Notes: generated from the letters alone by a model not told the origin. DNA of 15,250 nucleotides from Christensenella sp. UBA3798 (GCA_002368735.1 DFEQ01000054.1:1-15250), one strand, 5' to 3'; shown: positions 1-7,414, counted from the first letter of the stretch. A program made the numbers and translations.

Positions 1-643
1 TCATGGAGCCGCCGTACTGGATCCTGACCTTCTCCTCCGCGCACTTGGGGCAGTACAATTTGCCAATGGTATCGCGGATGATCTTGATGGTGTCGTTCGC
101 CACTTCGGCGGTCGCGGTCTTGCCGGTGCCGATCGCCCACACGGGCTCGTAAGCGACGACGATATTCTCAAGTTCTTCCTTGGCGATATCCTTGAAAGCC
201 GCGGTGGTCTGACGCACCAAAACTTCCTCCACCTTGCCGCCTTCGCGCTCTTCCAAGGTCTCACCCACGCAGATGATGGGCTTGAGGCCCTTGGCAAGGG
301 CTGCCTTGACGCGGGCGTTGACGGTCTCGTCGGTCTCGCCGAAATACTGTCTGCGCTCGCTGTGTCCGATGATGACGTAGGTCACGCCGAGCTCGACCAG
401 CATATCCGCGCTGATCTCGCCGGTGAAGGCGCCTTTCTCAGCCCAGTGCACGTTCTCCGCGCCCACCTTGATGTTGGTGCCTTTGGTCAGTTCGACCGCG
501 GTGGCAAGGTCGGTGTAGGGGGTGCAGATCACGACTTCCGCCTTAGCGTCCTTGACCAAAGGAATGAGCTCGGTGACGAGCGCCTTGGTCGCCGCGATCG
601 TATTGTTCATTTTCCAGTTTCCCGCAATGATAGGTGTTCTCAT
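1..643 (-). CDS. tpiA: Triosephosphate isomerase (partial, C-terminus off the left edge)
   Basis: This enzyme interconverts dihydroxyacetone phosphate and glyceraldehyde 3-phosphate in cytosolic glycolysis. Reading minus from the ATG at 643, the protein begins MRTPIIAGNWKMNNT and keeps one open frame to the window edge, giving about 214 residues of the usual ~250. Visible TIM signatures are N9 and K11 in GNWKMN, the electrophile H94 in IIGHSERR, the catalytic base E166 in VAYEPVWAIGTGKT, and the phosphate-loop start QYGGS at about residues 209-213. AGAGAGG lies about 7 nt upstream of the ATG. It starts 39 bp after the pgk stop with no terminator between, so it is probably co-transcribed with pgk. 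An oddity is a CPKC pair (about 198-201) where other TIMs usually have no cysteines. The identification is secure; only the last ~35 residues are missing. Confidence 0.97.
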   Translation of the reverse strand, partial: MRTPIIAGNWKMNNTIAATKALVTELIPLVKDAKAEVVICTPYTDLATAVELTKGTNIKVGAENVHWAEKGAFTGEISADMLVELGVTYVIIGHSERRQYFGETDETVNARVKAALAKGLKPIICVGETLEEREGGKVEEVLVRQTTAAFKDIAKEELENIVVAYEPVWAIGTGKTATAEVANDTIKIIRDTIGKLYCPKCAEEKVRIQYGGSM

Positions 644-682
644 TTTCAATACCTCTCTTATATTTTTTCGATTTATGGTAAA

Positions 683-1996
683 TTACTTATTGTTCAAGCA
701 AGCGATGCCCGGGAGCACTTTGCCCTCGAAGAGCTCGAGGCTCGCGCCGCCGCCCGTGGAGATGTGCGTCATCTTATCCGCAAAGCCGAGCTGCGTCACA
801 GCCGCCGCGCTGTCGCCGCCGCCGATGATGGTGATGGCGTCCTTCGCGTCCGCGAGCGCCTTGGCAACGCTCATGGTGCCCGCCGCAAGGGTGGGATTCT
901 CAAATACGCCCATAGGTCCGTTCCAAATGACCGACTTTGCCGAAGCGACAGCCGCCGCATAGAGCTCGCGGGTCTTGGGACCGATATCCATACCCATCCT
1001 GTCCGCGGGGATCTTATCCGCGTCGTAGACGATGGTCTCGATGGGTGCGTCGATGGGATCGGGGAATTCCGCCGTGGTCACGACGTCGATGGGGAGGAGG
1101 AACTTCTTGCCCAGCTTCTCCGCCTTTGCCATCATTTCCTTGCAGTAGTCGATCTTGGTCTCGTCGAGGAGAGAGGTGCCCACTTCGTAGCCCATCGCCT
1201 TGAGGAAGGTATAGCTCATGCCGCCGCCGATGATCAAGGTGTCGCACTTATTGAGGAGGTTGTCAATGACGCTCAGTTTATCCGCCACCTTCGCCCCGCC
1301 GAGGATCGCCACGAAGGGACGAGCGGGATGCTCCAAGGTATCCGCCATCACGGAGAGCTCCTTCTCGATGAGGAAGCCGCAGACCGCGGTCTTCACAAAG
1401 CCGTACTCCACGATCGCCGCGGTGGTGGCGTGCGAGCGGTGCGCGGTGCCGAATGCGTCGTTCACGTAGACGTCGCAGTAAGAGGCGAGCTTCTTGCACA
1501 GAGCTTCGTCCCTCTTCTCCTCGCCCTTATCGAAACGGGTGTTCTCAAGGAGGATGACCTCGCCGTCCTTGATCTCGCTGACGAGCTTATCCGAGGAGGG
1601 TCCGACGAAATCCTCGCTCATCTTGACCTCTTGACCGAGCTTCTTGGAAAGAGCCACGGCAACGGGCTTCAAAGAGAACTTGGTGCGGTCCTTCGCCGCC
1701 TTTGCCATCATCTCGGCCTCGGCAGCGGCGCGCTCCGATTCGGGAAGAGCCTCGAGCTTCGCCTTCTCCTTCTTATTCAGCCCCCAGCCCTCGGAGAGGA
1801 CGTTGTGCGGCTTGCCCATATGCGAGCAAAGGATGACCTTCGCGCCCTGCTCCACCAAATACTTGATGGTGGGAAGAGCGCCGTTGATACGGTTCTCGTC
1901 GGTGATCACGCCGTCCTTCATCGGGACGTTGAAGTCCACGCGAACGAGGCACCTTTTGCCTTTTACGTCAATGTCTTTTACGGTAAGTTTATCCAT
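683..1996 (-). CDS. pgk: Phosphoglycerate kinase with an internal insertion
   Basis: Transfers the acyl phosphate of 1,3-bisphosphoglycerate to ADP, giving ATP in glycolysis. The 437-residue protein carries the N-domain motif RVDFNVP (19-25), R36 of the substrate site, SHMGKP (58-63), ENTRF (151-155), the hinge-side GGAKV (233-237), and the nucleotide motifs WNGPMGVFE (358-366), GGGDS (392-396) and GGGAS (415-419). It is about 40 residues longer than usual bacterial PGKs (~395). The extra length is a Lys/Glu/Ala-rich stretch at about 64-106, between SHMGKP and FSLKPVA, where most homologues have about ten residues. The ATG at 1996 has GAGGTG upstream, and a strong promoter sits at 2028-2057. 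First gene of a pgk-tpiA unit; gap is not adjacent in this window. Confidence 0.97.
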   Translation of the reverse strand: MDKLTVKDIDVKGKRCLVRVDFNVPMKDGVITDENRINGALPTIKYLVEQGAKVILCSHMGKPHNVLSEGWGLNKKEKAKLEALPESERAAAEAEMMAKAAKDRTKFSLKPVAVALSKKLGQEVKMSEDFVGPSSDKLVSEIKDGEVILLENTRFDKGEEKRDEALCKKLASYCDVYVNDAFGTAHRSHATTAAIVEYGFVKTAVCGFLIEKELSVMADTLEHPARPFVAILGGAKVADKLSVIDNLLNKCDTLIIGGGMSYTFLKAMGYEVGTSLLDETKIDYCKEMMAKAEKLGKKFLLPIDVVTTAEFPDPIDAPIETIVYDADKIPADRMGMDIGPKTRELYAAAVASAKSVIWNGPMGVFENPTLAAGTMSVAKALADAKDAITIIGGGDSAAAVTQLGFADKMTHISTGGGASLELFEGKVLPGIACLNNK

Positions 1997-2027
1997 AGAA
2001 ACACCTCATAAAGATTTATTTTCCTTT

Positions 2028-2057
2028 ATTATACGCCGTCGCGCGCGCGCTTGTAAA
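2028..2057 (-). promoter_or_regulatory. Sigma-A-type promoter of pgk-tpiA
   Basis: On the minus strand the -35 is TTTACA (2057-2052, 5 of 6 to consensus) and the -10 is TATAAT (2033-2028, perfect), with an 18-bp spacer. The start codon lies 31 bp downstream of the -10, which suits a short leader with GAGGTG. The spacer contains 11 alternating C and G bases (2040-2050). The site lies downstream of the dus terminator, so pgk-tpiA looks like its own transcription unit. Confidence 0.8.
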
Positions 2058-2098
2058 ATGAATTCGGGCATTTTGTCCCCGCAAGGGGGAGGTTGGAT

Positions 2099-2126
2099 AT
2101 AAAAAAAAGCGGCGATATCTCGCCGC
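2099..2126 (-). terminator. Intrinsic terminator of the spoVT-dus unit
   Basis: Minus-strand hairpin with perfect 7-bp arms (GCGGCGA / TCGCCGC at 2109-2126) around a 4-nt loop, followed by eight T on the minus strand (2108-2101). It begins 23 bp after the dus stop and closes that operon before the pgk promoter. A second small CCCC-GCAA-GGGG hairpin lies at 2077-2088 and has no T tract in the minus direction. Confidence 0.88.
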
Positions 2127-2149
2127 CCCACCCCGCTAAGGCACATTAT

Positions 2150-3094
2150 TCAGGAAAAGTATTCATCCACGATGGCAAATAGCTCTATGTAGTTCGTCGC
2201 GTGGTGGACGCGGTCGCGGATCTCCTTGGCGACGCCCGCCTTGCCCGACGCATACGCCGAGACGTGGTGTTTCATCAGGTTCACGACGATCCTCTCGGGG
2301 TATTCGCGCTTCAAAAAGTCGATTTGCAGAAGGATGTCTTCCCGCTCGGTGCGACGGACGCTTTTGCCGAGAATATCCGCAAAGATCTTGTAGTTTCCGA
2401 GGGCGCCTCTGCCGATCATCACGCCGTCCGCCTCGGTCTCCGTGAGCATTCTTTCATAGTCGCGAAGAGTGCGCACGTCGCCGTTGGCGATCAAGGGGAT
2501 ATCCACGGCGTCCCTGACCTTGCGAATAGCGTTTCTGTCCACCTCGCCCGCGTACATCTGCTCGCGATATCTGCCGTGCACGGTGACCATGGCAGCGCCC
2601 GCCTTCTCGACCTCTCTCGCGACCTTATCCGCCACGAAGTCTCCCATCTCAAAGCCGAGGCGCATCTTGACGGTGACGGGGCGTTTAGAGCCCGAAACCG
2701 CCGCCGCGACGAGCTCCCCCGCGAGGACGGGGTCCTTCAAAAGGGCGCTCCCCTCTCCGTTCTTCACGATCTTCGGAGCGGGACAACCCATGTTGATATC
2801 CACGATGTCGATCCCCTCGGGCAGCAGTCCCACCGCGCGGCACAATATCTCGGGTTCGTGCGCAAACAGTTGCGCCGCGAAAGGCGTTTCGATCTCGGTC
2901 TTATCGAGGAGCTTTTGCGTCTCCTTATTCTCAAAGATGAGCCCTTTCGCGCTGACCATCTCGGAGACGGTGAGCCCCGCGCCGTACAGCCGCGCCAGAT
3001 AGCGCGCGCCGAGGTCGGAGTAGCCCGCCATCGGGGCGAAAAGAGCGCGAGAACAAAGCTCGATATCGCCGATCTTCAAGGGACTATTCCTCAC
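2150..3094 (-). CDS. dus: tRNA-dihydrouridine synthase (DusB-like)
   Basis: FMN-dependent enzyme that reduces uridines in the tRNA D-loop using NADPH. The 314-residue protein has the TIM-barrel Dus signatures: APMAGYSD near the N-terminus (20-27), DINMGCPAPKIVKNGEGSAL at 99-118 with catalytic Cys104, K143 in TVKMRLG, HGR at 173-175, NGD at 204-206 and the flavin phosphate site GRGALGN at 228-234. The start is GTG at 3094, with AGAGG six bases upstream, and the gene overlaps the end of the mazG-like gene by 11 bp, so translation is probably coupled. It is the last gene before the terminator at 2099-2126. In Bacillus the genes after yabN are yabO/yabP/yabQ/divIC; dus takes that place here. Dus identity is firm; DusB versus another Dus class is inferred from the motif pattern. 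Confidence 0.94.
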   Translation of the reverse strand: MRNSPLKIGDIELCSRALFAPMAGYSDLGARYLARLYGAGLTVSEMVSAKGLIFENKETQKLLDKTEIETPFAAQLFAHEPEILCRAVGLLPEGIDIVDINMGCPAPKIVKNGEGSALLKDPVLAGELVAAAVSGSKRPVTVKMRLGFEMGDFVADKVAREVEKAGAAMVTVHGRYREQMYAGEVDRNAIRKVRDAVDIPLIANGDVRTLRDYERMLTETEADGVMIGRGALGNYKIFADILGKSVRRTEREDILLQIDFLKREYPERIVVNLMKHHVSAYASGKAGVAKEIRDRVHHATNYIELFAIVDEYFS

Positions 3095-4088
3095 GTTTTA
3101 CCTCTTGATAGATGCTCTCTAAAACGTCCAAGCCCGCCGTTTTGATGTCTATGCCGCGCTCGGCGGCTATTCTCTCCACCGCCGTGAAGCGACGGATAAA
3201 CTTTTCGTTCGCGCGCATCAAAGCCATTTCGGGCTCCACCTTGCGCTTTCTGAGGGTATTGATCGCGGCGAAGAGGAGGTCGCCCCCTTCTTCTTCCGCG
3301 TGCTCGGGGGTTGCGTCGAGGAATTCTCTCAGCTCTTCGTCCACCTTGACGGACGCTTCCTCCGCGGTAGCGAAATCAAAGCCCACCCCTGCGGCGTACT
3401 TCTGCACCTTATAGGCGCGCATCGACTGCGGGAGCGCCATAGCCACGTGCGTCATCTTTTCGGTGACGGTCTTTTGCTTTTTCTCCGCCATCTTTGCCTT
3501 TTCCCAAGCGGCGAGCGCCTCTTCCGCATTATTCGCCTTGACCGAGCCGAAGACGTGCGGGTGACGGAATATCAGCTTCTTGCACAGCTCGCTGATGACG
3601 TCGTGGACGTCGTATTCTCCCGCGCCCTCCGCCATGACCGCATGGAAGGCTCCCTGCAAGAGGACGTCTCCCGTCTCTTCGCGCATATTGTCGAGGTCGT
3701 GATTGTTGATCGCCTCGACGAGTTCGTAGGCTTCCTCCACGGCGTTAGAGCGAATGCTCTCGTGGGTCTGCGCCTTATCCCATTCGCAGCCGTCCTCGTC
3801 GCGCAGGCGAAGGATGATATAGATGAGATCATAGAAGCCGAAGCGCTTTTTGTCAAGAAAGTCCTCGGCGGGGAAAAGAAGAGTGCCCTCCGCGTTCTCC
3901 AATTCGGAGAGGGGACGGGAGGCGCCACCCGACAGACAAAACACGTCGCCGAGGATATGTAAGACCTTCGCCTTGACGGCGCCGAAGTTTGCGGAGGTGA
4001 CCCCCGTGACTTCGAGCGCCGCGCCGTCCGGGACGGAGAAGGCTCTCCTTGCAAGCAGCGACTCTGCCGATACAGAATATTTATCCAT
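3084..4088 (-). CDS. mazG: MazG-family nucleoside triphosphate pyrophosphohydrolase (YabN-like, lacking the methylase domain)
   Basis: MazG proteins hydrolyse (d)NTPs to the monophosphate and pyrophosphate, clearing non-canonical nucleotides in the cytosol. The 334-residue protein has two tandem MazG domains. The first (about 85-185) has GCEWDKAQTHESIR, the metal-binding EEAYELVEAI (118-127) and EETGD (137-141), and RHPHVFG. The second (about 215-330) has VGFDF, EELREFL (251-257) and EEEGGD (265-270). The N-terminal ~80 residues match no MazG domain. In Bacillus and Clostridia the spoVT-yabM-neighbouring MazG (YabN) carries a ~220-residue tetrapyrrole methylase in front; here only a short piece resembling its C-terminal edge and linker remains. 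ATG at 4088 has GGGAG upstream and starts 2 bp after the flippase stop; the 3' end overlaps dus. MazG identity is firm, the degraded-fusion reading is inference. Confidence 0.93.
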   Translation of the reverse strand: MDKYSVSAESLLARRAFSVPDGAALEVTGVTSANFGAVKAKVLHILGDVFCLSGGASRPLSELENAEGTLLFPAEDFLDKKRFGFYDLIYIILRLRDEDGCEWDKAQTHESIRSNAVEEAYELVEAINNHDLDNMREETGDVLLQGAFHAVMAEGAGEYDVHDVISELCKKLIFRHPHVFGSVKANNAEEALAAWEKAKMAEKKQKTVTEKMTHVAMALPQSMRAYKVQKYAAGVGFDFATAEEASVKVDEELREFLDATPEHAEEEGGDLLFAAINTLRKRKVEPEMALMRANEKFIRRFTAVERIAAERGIDIKTAGLDVLESIYQEVKREE

Positions 4089-4090
4089 AC

Positions 4091-5641
4091 TTATCTCCCT
4101 ATTCTCGTAGTAAGCGACGATAAGGGCATCGCCTCAAGCTCCCCAAGCGAAAATACTTTCAGGCGGAGCACCGCGACGAAATACACCGTCACGCCGATCA
4201 CCGCCGACAGGATCACGCTGAGAAGCGCGTTCCCCACCAGCATCACCGGCGCCAAGATCGCCACCACCATTATACCACCCGAAGCGGTAATGAGCGCAAG
4301 GGTTTTGACGGCGTTTGCGCTTTTGCCGGTGTATTGCCACCATTTGAGCATGGTCAGGAGGGTGGAGAGAGCATACGCGACGAGGGTAGCCACGGCGAGC
4401 CCCACTATCCCCATCACCCGCACGAGGGTGACCACGAGGATCAAGCGTACGAGCATCGCGGTGGCGAGGGCTTCCGCCGCGATATCCGCCCTATCTATCG
4501 CCTGCAAAAGCGACGAATATATCTGCGTCAGCGAGAGGAAGACGACGCTCCCCGCCCCTACGCGCAGAAGTGTGACCGCCGTCCCCATCTCCTCCGCCGA
4601 AAAGACGGGATAGATGATGGCGACCACCTTGGGCGCGAGCAGAATGAGAGCAAGCGAGGCAGGGAGCGCTATCACGAGGGCGAGTTTCAAGGTCAATGAG
4701 GCTTTCCCCTTGATAGAGGCGATATCCCGATTGGACTTTCCGCGCGATATCAGGGGTATCACCGCCACCGCGAGCGACAGGACCACCACGACAGGGAAGT
4801 TGACCACGCTGTTCACCGCTCCCGCATAGATGCCGTAGGCGGCAACGCCATCTCCGCGCGTGAGCCCATACAGCCTGAGGAGGCGCACGATGATGAGTCC
4901 GTCCACGAATACCGATATCGGGAGGATGAGCCCGTTGAGTCTGAGGGCGAGCCCCTCCCGGAGAACTTGGCGGAAGGAGACCTTCGTCACCCCACCCCCC
5001 TTCCTTTTTGCGTAATACATGACGCCTATAGTCAAGGTAGCCACCATTTCCGAGATGGTCACCCCACCGAGCGCGGCGGCGCAAGCGGCAGCCACACCCC
5101 GCGCGCGGAAGAGATAGGCAAGGAGTACGCCGAAGGTCAGTTTGACTGCCTGCTCTATCATGATGGAGACGGCGCCTGGGAGGAGGTCCATATTGCCGTT
5201 GAACCACCCTTTGAGGGAGGACAATAGCGCTACGAGCACCACGGCGGGAGCGATGACGCGATATCCCACGCCACCCCCCGCCGCACCCTGCGCCACGGCG
5301 ATCTTTTCGCCAAAGATAAAGAGCGCCGCCCCGATGAGGGTCGCGGATATAAGGCTCTCCGCCATCGCGGTCAAAAAGTAGCCTCTCGCTCCCTCGTCGT
5401 CCCCTAGAGCGAGGAGCGCCGATACCTGCCTCGAGATGAGGGTGGACGAGAATGCCGACGTCAAGGCAAGCGCCAGGGCGTATATGCTGAAAATGAGCTG
5501 ATACAGTCCCACCCCCTCCGCGCCGATGATGTTGGTAAGAGGGATGCGATAGAGGGCGCCCACCACCTTCGCCGCCAGGCTGACCACTGTCAGTAGGCAG
5601 GCTTTTCGCCCGTATTTGTTATCGATCGATCTGCTGTTCAA
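4091..5641 (-). CDS. MOP-superfamily lipid flippase (SpoVB/YabM/MurJ-like)
   Basis: Polytopic membrane protein of 516 residues with about 12-14 hydrophobic segments and no signal peptide. The N-terminus (KVVGALYRIPLTNIIGAEGVGLYQ, about 25-48, with YRIPLTNIIG at 31-40) is the hallmark of the polysaccharide_synt/SpoVB branch of MATE-like flippases, which move undecaprenyl-linked precursors across the membrane. It sits between spoVT and the yabN-like mazG, exactly the place of yabM in Bacillus. The likely start is TTG at 5641, inside the last codons of spoVT (23-bp overlap), with GGGAG about 10 nt upstream; no better start precedes the conserved N-terminus. The stop is 2 bp from the next ATG. 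Substrate (cell-wall lipid II, cortex precursor or other polysaccharide) cannot be told from sequence. Confidence 0.9.
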   Translation of the reverse strand: MNSRSIDNKYGRKACLLTVVSLAAKVVGALYRIPLTNIIGAEGVGLYQLIFSIYALALALTSAFSSTLISRQVSALLALGDDEGARGYFLTAMAESLISATLIGAALFIFGEKIAVAQGAAGGGVGYRVIAPAVVLVALLSSLKGWFNGNMDLLPGAVSIMIEQAVKLTFGVLLAYLFRARGVAAACAAALGGVTISEMVATLTIGVMYYAKRKGGGVTKVSFRQVLREGLALRLNGLILPISVFVDGLIIVRLLRLYGLTRGDGVAAYGIYAGAVNSVVNFPVVVVLSLAVAVIPLISRGKSNRDIASIKGKASLTLKLALVIALPASLALILLAPKVVAIIYPVFSAEEMGTAVTLLRVGAGSVVFLSLTQIYSSLLQAIDRADIAAEALATAMLVRLILVVTLVRVMGIVGLAVATLVAYALSTLLTMLKWWQYTGKSANAVKTLALITASGGIMVVAILAPVMLVGNALLSVILSAVIGVTVYFVAVLRLKVFSLGELEAMPLSSLTTRIGR

Positions 5642-6137
5642 AAAAGATGGCTCCCATTCTCGCCAGTTGTTCGTCCGACTTGGTCACGCCTTCCTCCGCG
5701 AGGAGAACGATGGCGCCGAATAGGTCGCCCGACGCCAGGATGGGCTGTATGACCTCCCCCCGCGGCCTCTCTTCGCCGAAGGGGATGACCTTCTCCTCCG
5801 CAAGCACCATTCGCCTGCGCGAGGATATCATGAGGCGCAAGGCTTCGGGGATAGGCTCCCCCACCCCGGGTGCGGCCTTTCCCGCCGAGGCGACGACCTT
5901 GTCGCCGTCCACCACGACGGCGGCGTGCCCCGACGCCTTTTGAATGGCGTTCACGAGGGAGGACGACAGCGCCTCCATCGAGGAGAGTTCGCTGTACTTT
6001 TTCAGTACGACCTCTTCCTCCGTCGTATAGATCTCCAGTTCCTCCCCCTCCCGCATCTTCATCGTCTTGCGGATCTCCTTGGGGATGACCACCCTGCCGA
6101 GTTCGTCAATTCTTCTCAGTATTCCCGTAGCTTTCAT
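5619..6137 (-). CDS. spoVT: SpoVT-type AbrB/GAF transcription regulator
   Basis: The 172-residue protein starts MKATGILRRIDELGRVVIPK, nearly the textbook SpoVT N-terminus: a swapped-hairpin AbrB DNA-binding domain (1-50) followed by a GAF-like domain (about 55-172) containing HAAVVVDGDKVVA and QPILASGDLFGAIVL. In Bacillus subtilis SpoVT is a forespore regulator made under sigma G that tunes sigma-G genes and spore coat/germination traits. An in-frame ATG nine codons further up is less likely, because the ATG at 6137 has a perfect-looking GGAGG five bases upstream and matches the family start. It heads the spoVT-flippase-mazG-dus unit; a CATACTA element 17-23 nt upstream suggests sporulation control. 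An AbrB-like regulator used outside sporulation is the alternative. Confidence 0.95.
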   Translation of the reverse strand: MKATGILRRIDELGRVVIPKEIRKTMKMREGEELEIYTTEEEVVLKKYSELSSMEALSSSLVNAIQKASGHAAVVVDGDKVVASAGKAAPGVGEPIPEALRLMISSRRRMVLAEEKVIPFGEERPRGEVIQPILASGDLFGAIVLLAEEGVTKSDEQLARMGAIFFEQQIDR

Positions 6138-6153
6138 ATTACCTCCGTGGGGG

Positions 6154-6183
6154 TAGTATGTCAAAAGGTGGAAAGAATATCAA
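6154..6183 (-). promoter_or_regulatory. Candidate sigma-G-type promoter of spoVT
   Basis: On the minus strand CATACTA (6160-6154) fits the sigma-G/F -10 pattern CATNNTA. A weak -35 candidate TTGATA (6183-6178) lies 17 bp upstream. The start codon is 16 nt past the -10, giving a very short leader containing GGAGG. The element lies downstream of the preceding gene's terminator, so some promoter is expected here. The -10 is good, the -35 is only partial. Confidence 0.5.
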
Positions 6184-6185
6184 AG

Positions 6186-6213
6186 AAAAAGGAGAGCGCG
6201 GATGGCGTTCTCC
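6186..6213 (-). terminator. Intrinsic terminator of the amino-acid-kinase gene
   Basis: Nine-base arms (6191-6199 and 6205-6213, GGAGAGCGC against GCGTTCTCC, one G-T wobble) around a 5-nt loop, followed on the minus strand by TTTTTCTTT. It lies 27 bp after the stop at 6241 and separates that gene from spoVT. Confidence 0.88.
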
Positions 6214-6240
6214 CTTTATCCTATTAAATATTATCTATCC

Positions 6241-7068
6241 TCAGTTCGTCTTGATGATCGTGCGCGGGGCGATGCCGGAGAGCAGCTCGCGTATCGTGTA
6301 GGCGGAGGAGCCGATGATGACGGTGGTACCGTTCTTGAGGGGCTCCTTGATGTATTCGAGCTTCGCATAGGCGCCGTTTGCCCCTTTGCGGCTCGCGCCC
6401 TCGCAGAGGGTCTGATGATATTCGACGTTCTTGATGAGTTCCTCGATATCCTTGCCGCCGATGACGGGGACGAGGGTGGACTTATCCTTGCTGTCGAGGT
6501 AGATACCCTCGGTGGAGGTCATGATGAGCAGGGTCTCCGCCTTCATCAAGCAGGCGATCTGCGACGCCGTTTCGTCGTTATCCACGCACTGCACGACGTG
6601 CGCCGACTTTGCTTTCAGGTTGCGAATTTCGAGGTTCCTCGTTTCCTCACAGCTGACCGCGTCGTTGTAATTGATGATAGGGATCGCCCCTTGATGCATC
6701 GAGCGGGAGAGGAGAGCGTGCAGGTGCGCCCTTTTCTCGGGGTCGTTGAAGTGCTGATGCTCCACGAGGATCTGCCGCACCGAATACTTGGGGTCGATGA
6801 ACTGGCGATAGGTATTCATGAGGACGGTCTGTCCCTGCGCGGAGTAGTCGGTCTTGACCGATTCGTCGTCCCCCTCTATCTCGCAGCCGTTCCGCTTGAT
6901 ATAGTCCAAGCGCCCCACCTCCACGGCGCCCGACGTGACCCATATATCGCCGGGGCGGAGATCCGCCGAGATCCTCGCCACGGTGTCGTAGCTGAGGGCG
7001 TTGCGTTTCTTGTCGATCAAGGCCATGGAGCCGACTTTGCCCACGAGTTCACAGTCAAACTGTTTCAT
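6241..7068 (-). CDS. Glutamate-5-kinase-like amino acid kinase, stand-alone
   Basis: The 275-residue cytosolic protein belongs to the amino acid kinase superfamily and resembles the catalytic domain of ProB. Visible are GKVGS (10-14), the VTSGAVEVG loop (44-52), AQGQ (77-80), PIINYND (130-136, ProB has PIINEND), CVDNDETAS (161-169, ProB FGDND) and LLIMTSTEGIY (180-190). It lacks the C-terminal PUA domain found in long ProB proteins, and the usual GGMxTK loop is replaced by GASRKGANGAYAK. No proA or proC is nearby. Chosen start is ATG 7068, with AAAGGAG eight bases upstream, rather than an in-frame ATG 25 codons further up that lies in a repeat. It stands between a repeat mosaic and its own terminator, so it is probably monocistronic. 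Could be a true ProB or a kinase with another carboxylate substrate. Confidence 0.8.
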   Translation of the reverse strand: MKQFDCELVGKVGSMALIDKKRNALSYDTVARISADLRPGDIWVTSGAVEVGRLDYIKRNGCEIEGDDESVKTDYSAQGQTVLMNTYRQFIDPKYSVRQILVEHQHFNDPEKRAHLHALLSRSMHQGAIPIINYNDAVSCEETRNLEIRNLKAKSAHVVQCVDNDETASQIACLMKAETLLIMTSTEGIYLDSKDKSTLVPVIGGKDIEELIKNVEYHQTLCEGASRKGANGAYAKLEYIKEPLKNGTTVIIGSSAYTIRELLSGIAPRTIIKTN

Positions 7069-7097
7069 TTCATTCTCCTTTACGAGCCCACATAAGG

Positions 7098-7198
7098 GCG
7101 CATATGCTTTGTTACTGTCTGCGCCGCCGTCAGTTACGTACAAGGAGTACGCGCCTTTCCGTCAGCTTGTCGAGCCTCGCATCTGCAACCCTTCTGCG
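7098..7198 (-). repeat. Palindromic repeat copy E (inverted orientation)
   Basis: Contains CGTAC-AAGGA-GTACG at 7137-7151. Read on the minus strand, the half after the centre (7152 to 7098) matches the right half of copy C (7716-7771) at most positions with one 1-bp gap, sharing CTTGTACGTAACTG and AACAAAGCAT/AGCAAAGCAT. The head GTTGCAGATGCGAGGCTCG lies upstream (about 7190-7172). It ends 30 bp before the kinase start codon. Confidence 0.8.
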
Positions 7199-7272
7199 CG
7201 CTCTTTCCCGATTGGTTTATATACCCTTCTTTTTTGAGGGCTTATTATATTTACACGTTTAGCAGTGCCGGT

Positions 7273-7330
7273 CGAACCGTAGGTTTGCGTAGAGGCTTTG
7301 CCTCATAGCGCGCCTGGCAGTTGCAACTCT
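7273..7330 (-). repeat. Hairpin repeat F1
   Basis: The first 43 bases (7273-7315) match 7415-7457 at 36 positions. Contains the hairpin GAGGC-TTT-GCCTC (7292-7304). Read on the minus strand it begins with GTTGCAACTGCCAGGC, a version of the head motif shared with the other repeats of the region. Confidence 0.72.
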
Positions 7331-7414
7331 TCTCCACTGTCTTATTGAGTTTTTTATTATTTATCACTACACCACTCTGCATTGTTAGATGATGTAGAGA
7401 CTTTCCTTGCTTGA

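Noticed and set aside
188..214. CPKC pair in triosephosphate isomerase as a metal site
   Set aside because: Alignment shows no insertion at this place and no further ligands are visible; probably chance substitutions.
362..2011. 549-codon open frame on the plus strand across pgk and tpiA
   Set aside because: It is antisense to two clear glycolytic genes, the translation resembles no family, and it arises from GC-rich third positions of the real genes.
2201..3145. 314-codon plus-strand frame opposite dus
   Set aside because: Same length as the dus frame but composition typical of an antisense shadow; the dus motifs on the other strand are unambiguous.
7268..7290. GGTCGAACC resembling a tRNA T-arm
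   Set aside because: The loop does not fit GTTCRANYC, and no acceptor, D or anticodon arms can be paired around it; the sequence belongs to repeat F1.
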